NCBI GenBank assembly: GCA_900312665.1
Contig: ONZQ02000005.1
Coordinates: forward strand, 598,119 to 662,118
Length of the DNA: 64,000 bases
DNA from: Cephalotrichum gorgonifer
Lineage: Eukaryota; Ascomycota; Sordariomycetes; Microascales; Microascaceae
Direction of reading: 5' to 3'
Below the pieces are notes generated by a model. The model ran no database searches. It saw only the letters and a list, made by a program, of their open reading frames with translations, and had not been told where the DNA came from. Shown piece after piece: positions 22,109-33,281 of the stretch. The position numbers were made by a program, and so were the translations under genes. Position 1 is the stretch's first letter, and every line of letters starts with the position of its first letter.

Positions 22109-25100
22109 TCATTGAAGCTCGATGGTCGAGGGCGGCTTGGAGGTTGTGTTGTACACCACCATGGCGACGCCGTTGACCTCGTTCACGATGCGCGTGGAGA
22201 TCTCCATCAGGAATCCCATGTCGAACTTGTAGGCCTCGGCCGTCATGAAGTCAGTCGTCACGACGGCGCGGAGGATGGCGATGTAGCCCTCCACCCGCTT
22301 GTCGCCCATAACGCCGACGACCTTGTTGGTATCGCTGCAAAACCCCGACAGTCAGTATTCCGTCTCGCCACTTCTATATGGGGTTCAAGGGCAGGTCAGG
22401 TTTTGGCTCACATTCCGGCATACGCCTGGCTGATCTTGTTATAAAGACCGGCCTCCTTGATCATGCTGATGAAGATCTTTTCGTGCAACATTAGTCAGTA
22501 GTGTGCTCCTTCGTACTCAACTAGCACCGTGTAGCTAGAAAGGAAAATCCGGTAAAACTTACGTGGTCCGCCTGCCGGGCCATCTTGACCCGATCGGGAG
22601 TGATGTCGCCTAGGATCCTGATGGCAATGCCGGGGCCGGGGAACGGGTGCCTCATGACCAGCTCCTCGTTGATACCGAGCTGACGTCCGAGGTCACGTAC
22701 CTCATCCCTATTCAAACAATGGGTTAGTCAAGTATTCGCTGGTAACTATTTAAAGGGTAGGGATGGGGACGTACTTGAAGAGCTCCCTCAGGGGCTCAAT
22801 GAGCTTCAGTCCCTGGCCGTCCATCATCCTCTGGGGAAGACCGCCAACGTTGTGGTGAGCTGCTCAAATGATTAGCAACTAGAAGAGACTAGGCCGTGCT
22901 TTACCGGGTTACGTACTCTTGATGGTGACAGACGGGCCCTTGTAGGAGATAGACTCGATGACATCTAGTCTCATTAGTTGACAAGTCCTATCCACTTGCT
23001 ACCCAACGGAGCAATACTCACCGGGGTACAGAGTTCCTATACGCACAACAGTTAGTATATCTTGTCCTTGACTCTAAACATGTTCGCGTGGGACCCCATC
23101 AATAGAGTCGGCCTTTCTGTAACGGCGGTACAACACTATGAACGCGGAGAGGGGGAAAACAAACCTTGGAGGAACCACTCGATCTTTCCGGCGTTGGCAG
23201 TGTTTTCCGCAGCCTTTGAAGAATAAGTAAGTACTGAGCTTTCAAGCCATAAAAAGGAGGTCTAAACGTGTAGGTGGACTATGGAACGACGCCGGATGCG
23301 AGGACAAACCTTCTCGATCTTGACAGCCGCCTCCTCGAAAACGTCGATGCTATAATATGAGATGTTAGTCGAGCTCGTCCAAGTAGCTGCAGCGACGCAG
23401 CCGAGAGGATCTCACGAGCACCTCAGCCACGACCTGAATATGGCTGTGACAGCAGGCGGGAAGTCACTTACAAAGTGTTGCCAATGAACTTGCGCTTCTT
23501 CTCGGGGTCCGTGACACCCTCAAGCCCGGCCATGAACCTCTCCGAGGCGTCGACAACGGTGAGGTCGATGCCAAGGTGCTTTCCGATAGTCTCCTTGACC
23601 TGTGCGCACTCATCGAGCCTCATAAGGCCGTGGTCCACCAACACAGCGTGGCTATCCAGGTGAAGTGTTAGTGCGAGACATTTTGGTTGAGGGGATCATG
23701 ACGTACAATCGGTCACCGATGGCCTCCTTCATGAGCTTAGCAGCCACAGTGCTGTCGACACCACCAGACTATGATGAAAAATTTAGTAGGGAGGACGGAA
23801 GAGAGAGGGCAGTGGCAAGGTTTGGCATGAAACGTACGACGGCGCCCAAGACCTGGCCCTTCTCTCCAACCAAGTTACGGATCCGGTTAATCTCCTGGCC
23901 GATGAAGTTGGACATGGTCCACTTCGTCTCAGCACCGCAGATGCCGACCGCGAAGTTGCGGAGGAGCTTCTTTCCGCAAGGGGTGTGACTGAAAAGAACG
24001 CCAAAGTGTCAGAGAGGTTGCGCGCCGGGGATATTGCCTATAATGTGTGGGGGAGACTAACGTTACTTCCGGGTGGAACTGAATGCCGAAGATGGGCTCC
24101 GTCTCGTGGGCAATTCCGGCGTAGGGGGAGTTACCGGTCTTGGCGACGGTGCAGAACCCGGCGGGGAGCTCGCTCAGCTTATCTGCGTGGCTCATCCTAA
24201 CCCCGTTATTAGCGACGGTTTATTTTGTTTCTTGCGGAGGTTTCGTGAACCCTACCAGACGTCTCCTTCTACACCCTCGAAGAGCCTATCAACCGGGCTG
24301 TTGTGGGTTTGCGGGCTGATGGTCGCCTTGCCGAACTCGCGCTTCTCGCCAGCGATGACGTTCTTCTGGCAGAGGCGCCACGCGATCTGCTGGAGACCAT
24401 AGCAGATCCCTTCATTGGGTAAGCATGTGAGAATACGATAGATGGAGAGATAAGGATAGGCTTCTTACCAAGAATTGGTACACCCATCTCGAATAGTGCA
24501 GGGTCGGCGTCTTGATCGCGGTTAGCATAGGTGGCTGGTGAGTTCGGCAACTACGCCAGCCCAGGGTGAAGGACGGGGCCATATGTGCTTACGGGGCGCA
24601 TCAGCCTCATAGACGCTGGCAGGTCCTATCCGCTGAGTTAGCCAGGCCTTCAAGATTTATCAAATTTAGGTACAAATAGGGGGGACGCATGCGGCCTTGT
24701 GGTTGAGGAGACTTACCGCCGGACAGGATTATTCCCTTCGGGCGGAACGTGAGGTCCTTGGCCTTCATTCTGAGAGAAAGTGAGAACCATGATCTTTAAT
24801 AAAGGGGCTAGAATATCTTACGTGCAGGGGAGCATCTCCGAGTAGATGTTCAGTTCACGGAGGCGCCTGGTGATAAGATGCGTGTACTGGCTATAGACGG
24901 CGCTGGGATTAGCACATGGCTCGTTTACATGGCAAGGCAGGGCGGAACGAGTCAGAGGAGGGATAGGCCGCAGCGCAAGGTGTCAAGTGACGTTCAATGG
25001 ATGAGCTCCATGCCACACTCATCCCCCGAACCCCTTGCTTTCAGGCTTCCGTTGTGAAGATAACAGGAGATACCAACCTGCCGAAATCCACAACCAACAG

Positions 25101-25261
25101 GGTCTACGAGTCCATGTATTAGCATACTGGTGCATATTTGTTTGTGATAATGCAACCTTGAGAACATGTGAGATCAGAATAGGAGGTGGCTATCTGCCAT
25201 CGAGACATACGTCGAAGGTCTGGGAAGGCGCCTCGGCCTGCTCGAAAGTGGCGGCGGACAT
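22109..25261 (-). CDS. gua1: GMP synthase (glutamine-hydrolysing)
   Basis: This enzyme converts XMP, ATP and glutamine to GMP in purine synthesis (cytosol). It is split into about 19 exons; the first four are 25261-25211, 25103-25078, 24890-24822 and 24769-24717, all in phase. The N-terminal class I glutamine amidotransferase shows VVDFGSQYTHLI across exons 2/3, GVPILG-ICYGLQ with the catalytic cysteine, and GIQFHPEV with its histidine. The ATP pyrophosphatase P-loop SGGVDSTVAAKL is at about 23710-23770. The dimerisation domain includes MRHPFPGPGIAIRILGD, and the protein ends VVYNTTSKPPSTIELQ. Exon 2 is only 26 nt, and another short exon holds little more than GTLYP (near 23025-23036). I did not fix every boundary in the middle of the gene. 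The family call is secure. Confidence 0.93.
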
Positions 25262-27495
25262 GATGACGATGGCGGGGTATTCTCGACAGGGGGACTATGG
25301 CGACAGGGGTCCAGAGACACCGAACAGGGCGAGATAAGGGAGAGAGCAAGTCTGATTTGACTAGCGGGGACTCTCAAGGATGAGCGCTACAGCGGGATAA
25401 CCGTGGCGAGGGGGGAATCCGGTCGTATTTCGCAGCAGATCCTTTCTTGGTAGTGAGTCAAAAGTGTGGTTTCTGATTTTTTTTTTCGTCGCTTCCCTTT
25501 TTTGGCACCCCGCATCGCCTAGCTCAAGTGCCCGATAAGATAAGTACCCGTGGTGGGGCAATATAGGATCACATGACTGTTAGTGGCGCTAGCCTCTAGT
25601 AAAAACGACGGCTCTTTGGATGGGGCAGCGTTTTTTTTTTTTTTCTCTTCTGTTTCAAATGGGGATATCAAGCACAGAGGAGTCTTTGAGTGGGGATTCT
25701 GTAGGCAGGAGAAGTGGAGAAAGCAGCGTGAGATTGGTATGTCGCACATGGGTGGGACAACTCGGCTCGATTTAAACGTGCCACAACTGCCGGTGAGGGG
25801 CCAGTGAAGGGAAACCAAAACCTAGCGTCCTGGATAGTCACCGGCCAGCAGCCCGTATATGTCCCTTGAAGAATTGTGGAATTGTCTCAACTTACTTGGG
25901 GAATTATATATTTTGGATGGCTCCAGAGCTTGTTCGTAAGTCATGGTCTTCGACCATAGTGTCCAACTTGGATACATGCAAGCAACTGATACACCTACCT
26001 TCCGTTGAAACTGCGGAAGGTGTCGATGACTTCTCCGCCACTACCTTCACCATCACACGGATTATGTTCCATAGTAGGGAGATCATCCACCCCACTGAGC
26101 TTTGTTGTATGGCCTATTATAGATATGTGAATGAAGGATTGATGACAAGTATGATTCCAAAATGTAACTTGTCTGTAACTATGCTTCATATTGAATGAGA
26201 CCGGACTTGATACTCCAATTAATGTGCCCAGGTCCAGGTCCATCAAATATACTTACCTTCTGCTATGCAAATGCGGATGTGGGTGGAGTTGAAGCAACCA
26301 AAATCCATACTTCCTACGGTTTCCCGAGTAAGTACCTTTGACCATACCTAGTCAAGTATTCCAGTTGCATAGGTGAATATAGTTCTAGTTTCATTACTAG
26401 ACTAGCTAAGGTATTATGCCTGCTACATAGGTGAATTTTTGCACCGACTTCCCCAATCTGGAGTCGACTGGGGCAGGAGTGAATGCTGCTCCAGCTTCAC
26501 CAATTTGGAATAAACTGGGGCAAGAGTGAATTTTGCCCCAGCTCATAAGTACTAGACCAGCATGATAGAGCCGCCCCTCCTCACATGGTATCTCCTCCCC
26601 TCGCAGCCTTATAAATACACTCTGTCTCTCATGTTCTCCCATTCTTGTTCGTCTTTCTTCCCCAACCCGAACCCCCTTACAAACAAATAGAATGCTTTTA
26701 TAGTAAGTTTGAGCATTCGCCCAGACGATAGCATCTACAAATGAACATTCTAACGTTTACAAAGTCATGATCACCTGTTATCCTATATATAACAACACTG
26801 AAGAGGAACTATGGTAATAGACATGGGGCCCTAGTTTGTGTGGAGTTTACCTACCTATATCAAGGTGCTCAATGGGTTGATAGATGTCATATTCCAATAT
26901 GTTTTGAACGACACACAGAGTAGGTATGTTAGCAATGTCGGAAATACTTCCCAGAGGATTTACTTGCCACGACTCACACAGGCAATCAAACTATACTTTC
27001 ATTGAGCCGCAGATGGCTAATAGTACATACAGGTATTTTTCACAGCCCTCCTCCATTTCCTAGATTGAGAAGTACTCACAGCCTGCTCCAGGACAATGAT
27101 ATCTCTGGTCAAGCCTCCACAACTAGGCAGTGGCATGTGGGCAAGTCATCAGCGGCGGATGGGCAGAAAGATTGCCCTTGTCCCAATTCCCTTGGACATG
27201 GGACTATGCTGGATCAAAGAAGACAGCCAGTCCTCTGACTCAACACCTACTGGAGCTGTCTTCACCTGACACGGAAACCAAGCACACCTACTCATCGCTT
27301 ACATCGTCGACTGATTGGGGACACACTCCCAATCCCTATATATACATCCAAACAATTCCTCATTAGGATTTTCAACTTCCCCTCAACAACGTGGCAAGCG
27401 CAGCCAAAAGGAGTAACCAGCATTCCCAAGTCTAATCCCTTCCACAACACACCAACGCCAGCAAACGTCTTCCATATCAAAAAGAGACAAACAAC
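25262..27495. other. Long spacer with a duplicated hairpin unit
   Basis: About 2.2 kb between divergent genes. The part near 25262-25560 is probably GMP synthase promoter and leader. The remainder is AT-rich with short frames only. Two imperfect hairpin units lie at about 26440-26543 (see the repeat entry). Confidence 0.45.
26442..26543. repeat. Tandem imperfect repeat with hairpins
   Basis: Two neighbouring units share the pattern CCAAT-C/T-TGGA, then ACTGGGGCA-G/A-GAGTGAAT, then a CCAG end. Unit 2 contains a perfect 9-bp stem, CTGGGGCAA (26515-26523) and TTGCCCCAG (26533-26541), around a 9-nt loop. Unit 1 has the same layout with one mismatch (26468-26475 and 26487-26494). No coding role is evident. 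Confidence 0.6.
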
Positions 27496-28550
27496 ATGGA
27501 GCCTTCCGATCCTAGTTCGTGTCACCGACAGAGGATTTGAGCCCGATTAATGTCCATCTCGGCTAACGTGGTTTTTCCCCCCAGACGCTCCACAACCTTC
27601 CCTCCCTGCTCCCGACGCGAGCCTGATCCCCGAGATTCAGGAGGGCTCGGCCGCCCAGCACGAGGGCTTGGCGGAGAATAGCGAAGCGGACGAGCACGTC
27701 CAGGCCGCCCAGGATACGGAGGGAGAGGTACTCACCAACATCCAGACATACACCTGGGCATTAGTCCCGCTCCCCGAGAACTACTACGATGTCGACCCAA
27801 GGCTGTACGACCCGGCCAACAACGTGGCCTCCACCGCTCAACGTAAACTCCACGTTTTTCCCTCCACTTTTGACTTGATCAAGTTTTCCGGACAGAGAAG
27901 GAGTTCTAACACCTCCGTTACAGCTCCCATTTCCTCAGGCATCGCAGCGAGCGTCCCGGTAGGCCACATCGAACCGTTGGCGGTAGGGGAGTACTCCCTA
28001 CCTGCCCCTGCTCCTCAGGCCCCTCTCCCCGGCTCCTCCTACGAGGGTAGTGCGCATGGCAAGTGACTCATCTCCGGGTCGGCTTCTCTTCATGGGACGG
28101 AAATGCTAACGCAGAAAAGAATACACGGTTGCCCAGGCTCCATCGGCCGCCCCGACTCCAGCGCATTCTACCCTAATTCCCGCCACGACCCCGTCCCCGA
28201 TCAACACGCTGAAGCTGTGCAGCAAGAAATGCGCTGCCCCTCCCCGTCCTGCCAGCGCCTTCAGTCGATCCATGAAGCCGTATGGACCACTTGTCGAGCG
28301 CTCGCAGTGCAACGAGTGTACTCGGATGTACAACCGCGGCAACATGTCACCAGCGGAGTTCCAGCGACTGTACGTGAACCCGGACGAGGCGCTCCACGCG
28401 CAGTGGCGGGCGGAGCACCGTCGTGCGAGTATAGCGGCCGCGACCGAGGCGGCTGAGGGGGCTGTCTTGGAGGCGCCCCAGCATGGGGGAGCTGTTCAGA
28501 CTAGCTCCACTCATCCTGTCCCCGAGGAGGCTGGGTCCGAGCAGTCTTAA
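27496..28550 (+). CDS. Hypothetical proline/alanine-rich protein with paired Cys motifs
   Basis: I do not recognise a family. Four exons join in phase: 27496-27514, 27585-27842, 27924-28046 and 28120-28550, giving 276 residues. Exon 3 could instead end at 28058 with a GC-AG donor, giving 280. The first intron is well formed, with GGCTAACG then TTTTTCCCCCCAG. The N-terminal two thirds is Pro/Ala/Glu-rich and looks disordered. The C-terminal part holds LCSKKC and, about 26 residues on, CNECTRMYNRGNM, a C-x3-C ... C-x2-C layout that could bind zinc. A helical stretch follows, with YVNPDEALHAQWRAEHRRAS. Likely intracellular; there is no signal peptide. Confidence 0.6.
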
Positions 28551-30529
28551 GCTGGTCAAGAGGGCACAGGATAACCGGAGTGTTCCGTCAGGATATAGCC
28601 CCGCGAAGGGTGACCAGATCGAGAAGAGTAATGGTGAGGAGCCGATGCCAAGGTGGTCAACCGGGGCATAAGGCCGGTCGCGTTTAGTTTTCTATTTAGT
28701 TCGATTTGGGCGTGTGGACGCGAGCACACCTACGCTATCCGGCTAAGGAACGAGGTCATCCACATATTATTGTCATGGTGTTGCGGGACGCGAGGTGCAA
28801 AGGCCGCTAATGCGTTTCTGGTCCTCTTAGTTTGAGGATGAGGTTATATTCATACCCAATTACATCCATGACACTGATTTTTCTTTACTTCGTGAACTAT
28901 ATTTACCATTCTCATCATATGACTGTACAACGAGCAGAGTGTCAATAAGGAGAAGCATCCTATGTTCGTACTGTTAACCGCCTTGTCTCCACCAGGAACA
29001 GTCCTCATTGCCCCCATGATTCCACAAGCTCTAGCCCCCATCCAGATGGCTGTTCCTTCCCGTCTTCGTCCCCCAAATGGGCGTATAATACCAGAGGGAA
29101 GGCATAACTGGCAGTGAACCGATAAGGAAATAACTCTCATACCGACTGTTGTGGTACTGTGTATCAGCACGTCTACGGAGACCTGAAGATAAAAATAGGA
29201 TATCCGCAAGGTGTCAATCGCCCTCATGTTTATTTACAAGTAATAGAATTAGTCACCATCCACCATTATACTTTGATACGATACACATCCAAGTCCCAGT
29301 TTGGCTCAAAGATAAACAAACAGGGGTCGAATGGCTGGCGATATTTATATCACCACCACCCTCCCCCACTTCCAATTCTTATTGGTGCCTCGAACACAAC
29401 TCCCACACACCAAGCCTACGAGATCAAACTGGATCCAAGCGAAGAATATCAACAGATCCTATCTACCTCAACTTCCACGAGGCCAAGTCCATCTATTTTA
29501 ATGCTGAGGTGGCGATGTCTTAACGACGACTACCCTGAAAGCATGACATACGACATAGAAAGGGTTCCGTCGAGCTTTCTCTGCCTTCAGGCCCCCCAAC
29601 ATGCGACATTTCGACGCCTCATCAATACAGCATGACGGAAGGTCCTCTTGAGTCCTCTCTGCCTTCCCTGGGACCAAATATCGGACTTGCGGCAAGAAGG
29701 GCTTGGAAGATCACGTTACACGCCGTTCTGGCATACACGTGGGTCGTCTTCTCACGGGGGGGCCACGGCAATGGCTTCATCCCCTGGATAACCCCCATTG
29801 ACTTTCATTATGACGGCCTCAGCCGGGCCGAGAAGTGGGACCAAGCCATTTTGCAAATCGGGTTGTTTGCGGTGGGTTGGTGGGCTGGGGGTGCTAGCTA
29901 CGAGTCATGGGTGCGCATACCGTGGACAAGAGCTTCTCAGGGATAGAAGTGTTCATGATTGAGGCGGAGTTTACTGTCATGACGACTCTTCCCTTTTGTG
30001 TCCCGTCGTGGATTCTTGCTGGATACCCCCTCAGTTCCCTTTCGGCTTCGCCTTCTGGGAACAAGTTCTGCTACGATATGGCGATCGACCTCGGTGGGGG
30101 GTTCTGAGATTGCCCGCCTAATTATCTTGAAAACGGCTGTGGGTTCGTACCCGGAGATGCCATTGCTTTCTCACGAGGCTTTGTTACATGTATATACCGG
30201 CTAATCATACGTGCACCCCAGGACGGAGAGGGAGTGGTAATGGCGTCGTGAAAATGGAGGGAGGCTGGCACCTGGCGCAAGGAGGGGAAGGAGAGAGCCG
30301 TGGCGCCGTTAATAAGGAAGGAGACCGGCATGTTATTCGAATAATGGGAGTAGGAAGGATGGATGGTGTGACTGTGTTCCTAGACTGAGAAGGAGCGAGG
30401 AATCGCGGCCATCACATGGCGTTCGACTAGTTGAGGATCAGCCTTTTCTTTTTGCGTTCTTCCGTGCTGAAGAGGCCGAGTCCGTTCGACTTTCTTGGCA
30501 GACGGGCAGTCCAGACTTCCTAAGGCGTC
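28551..30529. other. Spacer with weak ORFs
   Basis: About 2 kb between a rightward and a leftward gene. Only the frame at 29632-29946 has any protein-like character. The rest shows no codon bias or motif. Confidence 0.4.
29632..29946 (+). CDS. Possible small membrane-associated protein or relic
   Basis: A 104-codon frame starting ATG ACG GAA, not recognised. It has a hydrophobic, tryptophan-rich character, with KITLHAVLAYTWVVF and LQIGLFAVGWWAGGA separated by an acidic loop, consistent with two membrane segments. It ends abruptly, so it may be truncated or may continue after an unseen intron. No homologue comes to mind. Confidence 0.25.
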   Translation: MTEGPLESSLPSLGPNIGLAARRAWKITLHAVLAYTWVVFSRGGHGNGFIPWITPIDFHYDGLSRAEKWDQAILQIGLFAVGWWAGGASYESWVRIPWTRASQG

Positions 30530-31030
30530 TCAAGAAGCCTTCCGCCACGAGCTCATCCCGAGCGATACCAAAAACCGCTTCGTAAAGCGGTGCCATATCA
30601 TGCGGCCACAGGGGCGTGAATCCCCGCTCTCACGCCGCTTCTCAAAGAACTTCGCCATGCAACTCTCGATGATATCCTGCACGCTTCGTTCGGCAACCTC
30701 GTGCGGGATCTCGGCATCGCAGTCATTGGAATCCTCGGAGTCGTAGATGGGCTTCCACGTGTTTACAATGGCGCCGTTGATGCGGGCGGCTTCGTAGGAG
30801 CTGAAGTAGGGGCTGATATAGAGGGGATCCGTGGTTTACGATATTCAGGTTTGTGGCCCAGGGTCTTTTGCGGTGTGCCGGAAGTCGTGGAGGAGTACGC
30901 CTAGCTTATACCCGATATTAGAGTCGGCAACAAGGGCCAAGGTCGTCGTCATGGTCGCTGCGGTTGCTGCTGGCGGGCTCGGGGCGGTTTTCCGTTTTGG
31001 TGGGGATTTGACGCGCTTGGATATGGCCAT
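30530..31030 (-). CDS. Hypothetical small two-exon protein
   Basis: Not recognised. Exons 31030-30912 and 30812-30530 join in phase (GG then C, a glycine) across a 99-nt intron with a GTATAA donor, giving 133 residues. The N-terminus is basic and Pro/Ala-rich (MAISKRVKSPPKRK), like a nuclear-targeting tail. The C-terminal exon looks truly coding, with YEAARINGAIVNTWKPIYDS, an amphipathic helix VAERSVQDIIESCMAKFFEK and a basic end. Without splicing, the first exon hits a stop soon after the donor. The exon structure is inferred from phase alone. Confidence 0.45.
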
Positions 31031-31574
31031 TGCTCCCGAAGGGAGGGTTGAATGCAGTTGTGTAGCTGTCAAGTATACATGTAACGAATTAAAGAAGCGA
31101 GGTGTCGGGTGAGAGTAGGAGGGCCTTGTCACCACTTGCCCGTAGACTGCGAATGATGGAGTGCAATACCCTGAGTCATTATTAACCTTCGCAAATCTAC
31201 GAAGGTTTCGAGGAGGAAGCGCTAATATACCACTTTTTGTAAACTTGATGGCAACTGCAGGAAGTGTACGAGCAAGGGTACTACTACTATATAGGCGTAT
31301 GAGGGAAGTACGTAGAAAAATTACTAACTGCCGCCCACAGGCATGCAGATCATTAAACGGTTAGTTAACCCTTTTCGACGCTTCATGGTTTTCCTTCCCC
31401 AGAAATATAGGAAGCGGGCCGAGGCCTGCGGCAAGAGAGATTGGTAACAAGGCGGAGCCTGAATTAATGGTTTCCCGAATATATGTACACTGGTGAATCT
31501 ATAACGATAAAAACAAAGTCCAAGCTAGTCAGAAAGATCCGACTCTCCAACCCATTATGATGGCACATCAGGAC
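31031..31574. other. Intergenic, no gene seen
   Basis: About 540 bp between two leftward genes, AT-rich, with only short frames. It presumably holds the 3' end of the histidine-rich surface protein gene and the promoter of the 133-residue gene. Confidence 0.45.
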
Positions 31575-32114
31575 TTAGAGAAGGGCAAGGGCGGCGACGG
31601 CGACAGCAGCGCCGAGGTTGATCTCGAGGGCACCAGCAGCATTGGCGTCAACAGGGGCGGTCTCGGTGGGCTCGGGGTCCCCGCCGGAAGCCTCCGCATC
31701 GGAACCGGTCTCCTTGGGACCGTCGCAGTGCCAGTGGTCGCCATGAGGCTCGCAACCCTCAGACTCGGTGGGGGATGGGCCAGGGTCGACAGTTGAGTCC
31801 GCATCATGGTCGTCATGGTCATGGGCAGAGGTGACGGACGCGGCAGAGGTGACGGCCTCAGTGGTCGCCTCCGGCTCCTCGGCGGCATTGGTGGAGGGGG
31901 CGGGGGCCTCGGTGGGGCGGGGGCCTTCACAGTGCCTGGGGAGTCAAGTCAGCACATGGGTCTCTATCCAGCATGGTTCAGTGATTAAGGTTCAGACTCA
32001 CCAGTGGTCACCGTGCGGCTCGCAGCCGATAGACTCGGTGGGAGAGGGAGCAAGGTCCTGGGCCAGGACAGCCTGGAGCATGCCGAGGGCAACGAACATC
32101 GAAGTGAGCTTCAT
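31575..32114 (-). CDS. Secreted His-rich protein with duplicated CEPHGDHWHC motif
   Basis: A predicted cell-surface protein. Two exons, 32114-32002 and 31935-31575, join within a tryptophan codon to give 157 residues. The signal peptide MKLTSMFVALGMLQAVLA is followed at once by a first copy of TES-x-GCEPHGDHWHC-E-GP, about residues 23-43. A Thr/Ala/Glu-rich linker includes a His/Asp run (AHDHDDHDAD). The second copy is nearly identical (GCEPHGDHWHC-D-GP). The tail is EINLGAAVAVAALALL, a C-terminal hydrophobic segment typical of a GPI-anchor signal. Each motif packs three His, two Cys and acidic residues, so metal binding is likely. The intron sits inside the first copy of the motif. Similar HGDHWHC motifs occur in other ascomycete surface proteins as far as I recall; function is unproven. 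Confidence 0.75.
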
Positions 32115-33281
32115 CTTGGCTTGCGTGCGGAGGATAGGACTTGGATTGAGTGAGTATTCGGAGATGGAGAGTCGGTTGAGGGTCTAACGAGTGTCGGGAC
32201 TGTCAATTTGGGATGAGGATCGAAGGGAGAGTTGGTCGGCGGCATGTGGGTGGGCCTTCGCAGCTATATAGGTGCTCCAGCGCCACGGAATCTTGGCAAT
32301 GCAGTGTTGGAGCGGGATGGGAATGCATCCTGTACGTAACTGAAAGCGAGGCGGGTCGCCGATGAGGAGGTATGTTGGATCGGGATGGGAGTGGGCTTCC
32401 TAGTTCGCTCGTATGGGCTAACAAGGTGCCTTGGCCTGACCAGGTTCAAGCTGTTGGAGGGTGGGGTGGGGGGTTGGGTGGTCGGGGATTCGTCCCGCCT
32501 TCTGGCCAAGGGAAACTGTCCATAGGCTGGTGGGGAAAGTGCTGGACGGGACAGACTTTCCTAGTGAGGGTCTGATGGCTGTGATGCATGAAGCATATCA
32601 CAAATGTGACGGGTCCAAGCCATCGGGAAGCGAATGAGAAGTCGAGTATTACCTGTCCAATCTTAATTCTATCTTGTTTCGCAAGGAAAAGGTGTTCTAT
32701 CGTCCTGCGACCTCCTTCCACCTAACCAGGGAAGGACAAAGACCCGGGTGGAAGAGAGAGGGCAGCTGGGCAATTGTTCATCAGGGTTGTTCTTGGCGAG
32801 GCCATCAAGGGACCTGGTGCATGTGGGCACCATCCGGGTACTTGCTAATGTGCGTCCCACGCTCCCACTGTCCCCACTTCCCCCACCCCGAGTTCCTTTC
32901 TTCCTTTCACGCCACTTCGGAGGCAGCTCGAATGGGAAGGTTCGGTAAAGAGAATCAATACTCTCAAAGAATGGTAGAGAAATTTCTCGTGGGGCTAGCC
33001 CGGTTGCATGTTGTGCAGTAGTACGAAGCCCTGTCCAGCTTCAGCCCACACGAGCTAGGGGTGTGAATTCGGGTTAATGATTAAACCTACATACTGAAAC
33101 TGATAGCTTCTAAAATAGCTGGGTCCTTCTCCTTCTCCTTAATCGAGATCTGCTTCCATTCCTGGAATCTTCGAGTCGCTCCTGCCTCCCATCCGTGGGT
33201 AGCTATTATTCATAAAATTATCCGGCCATCCAGGCTCCAGCGGGATACTCTATCTGGCAGGAGCACTCCGAGTCCAGTCCA
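32115..33281. other. Divergent promoter spacer
   Basis: About 1.2 kb between the leftward His-rich protein gene and the rightward methyltransferase gene. No supported gene. The frames present overlap on both strands without codon bias. Confidence 0.45.

Noticed and set aside
31557..31930. Plus- and minus-strand alternative frames over the His-rich protein gene
   Set aside because: The Pro-rich and Gly-rich translations are off-frame readings; the spliced minus-strand frame gives a signal peptide, repeated motif and GPI-like tail.
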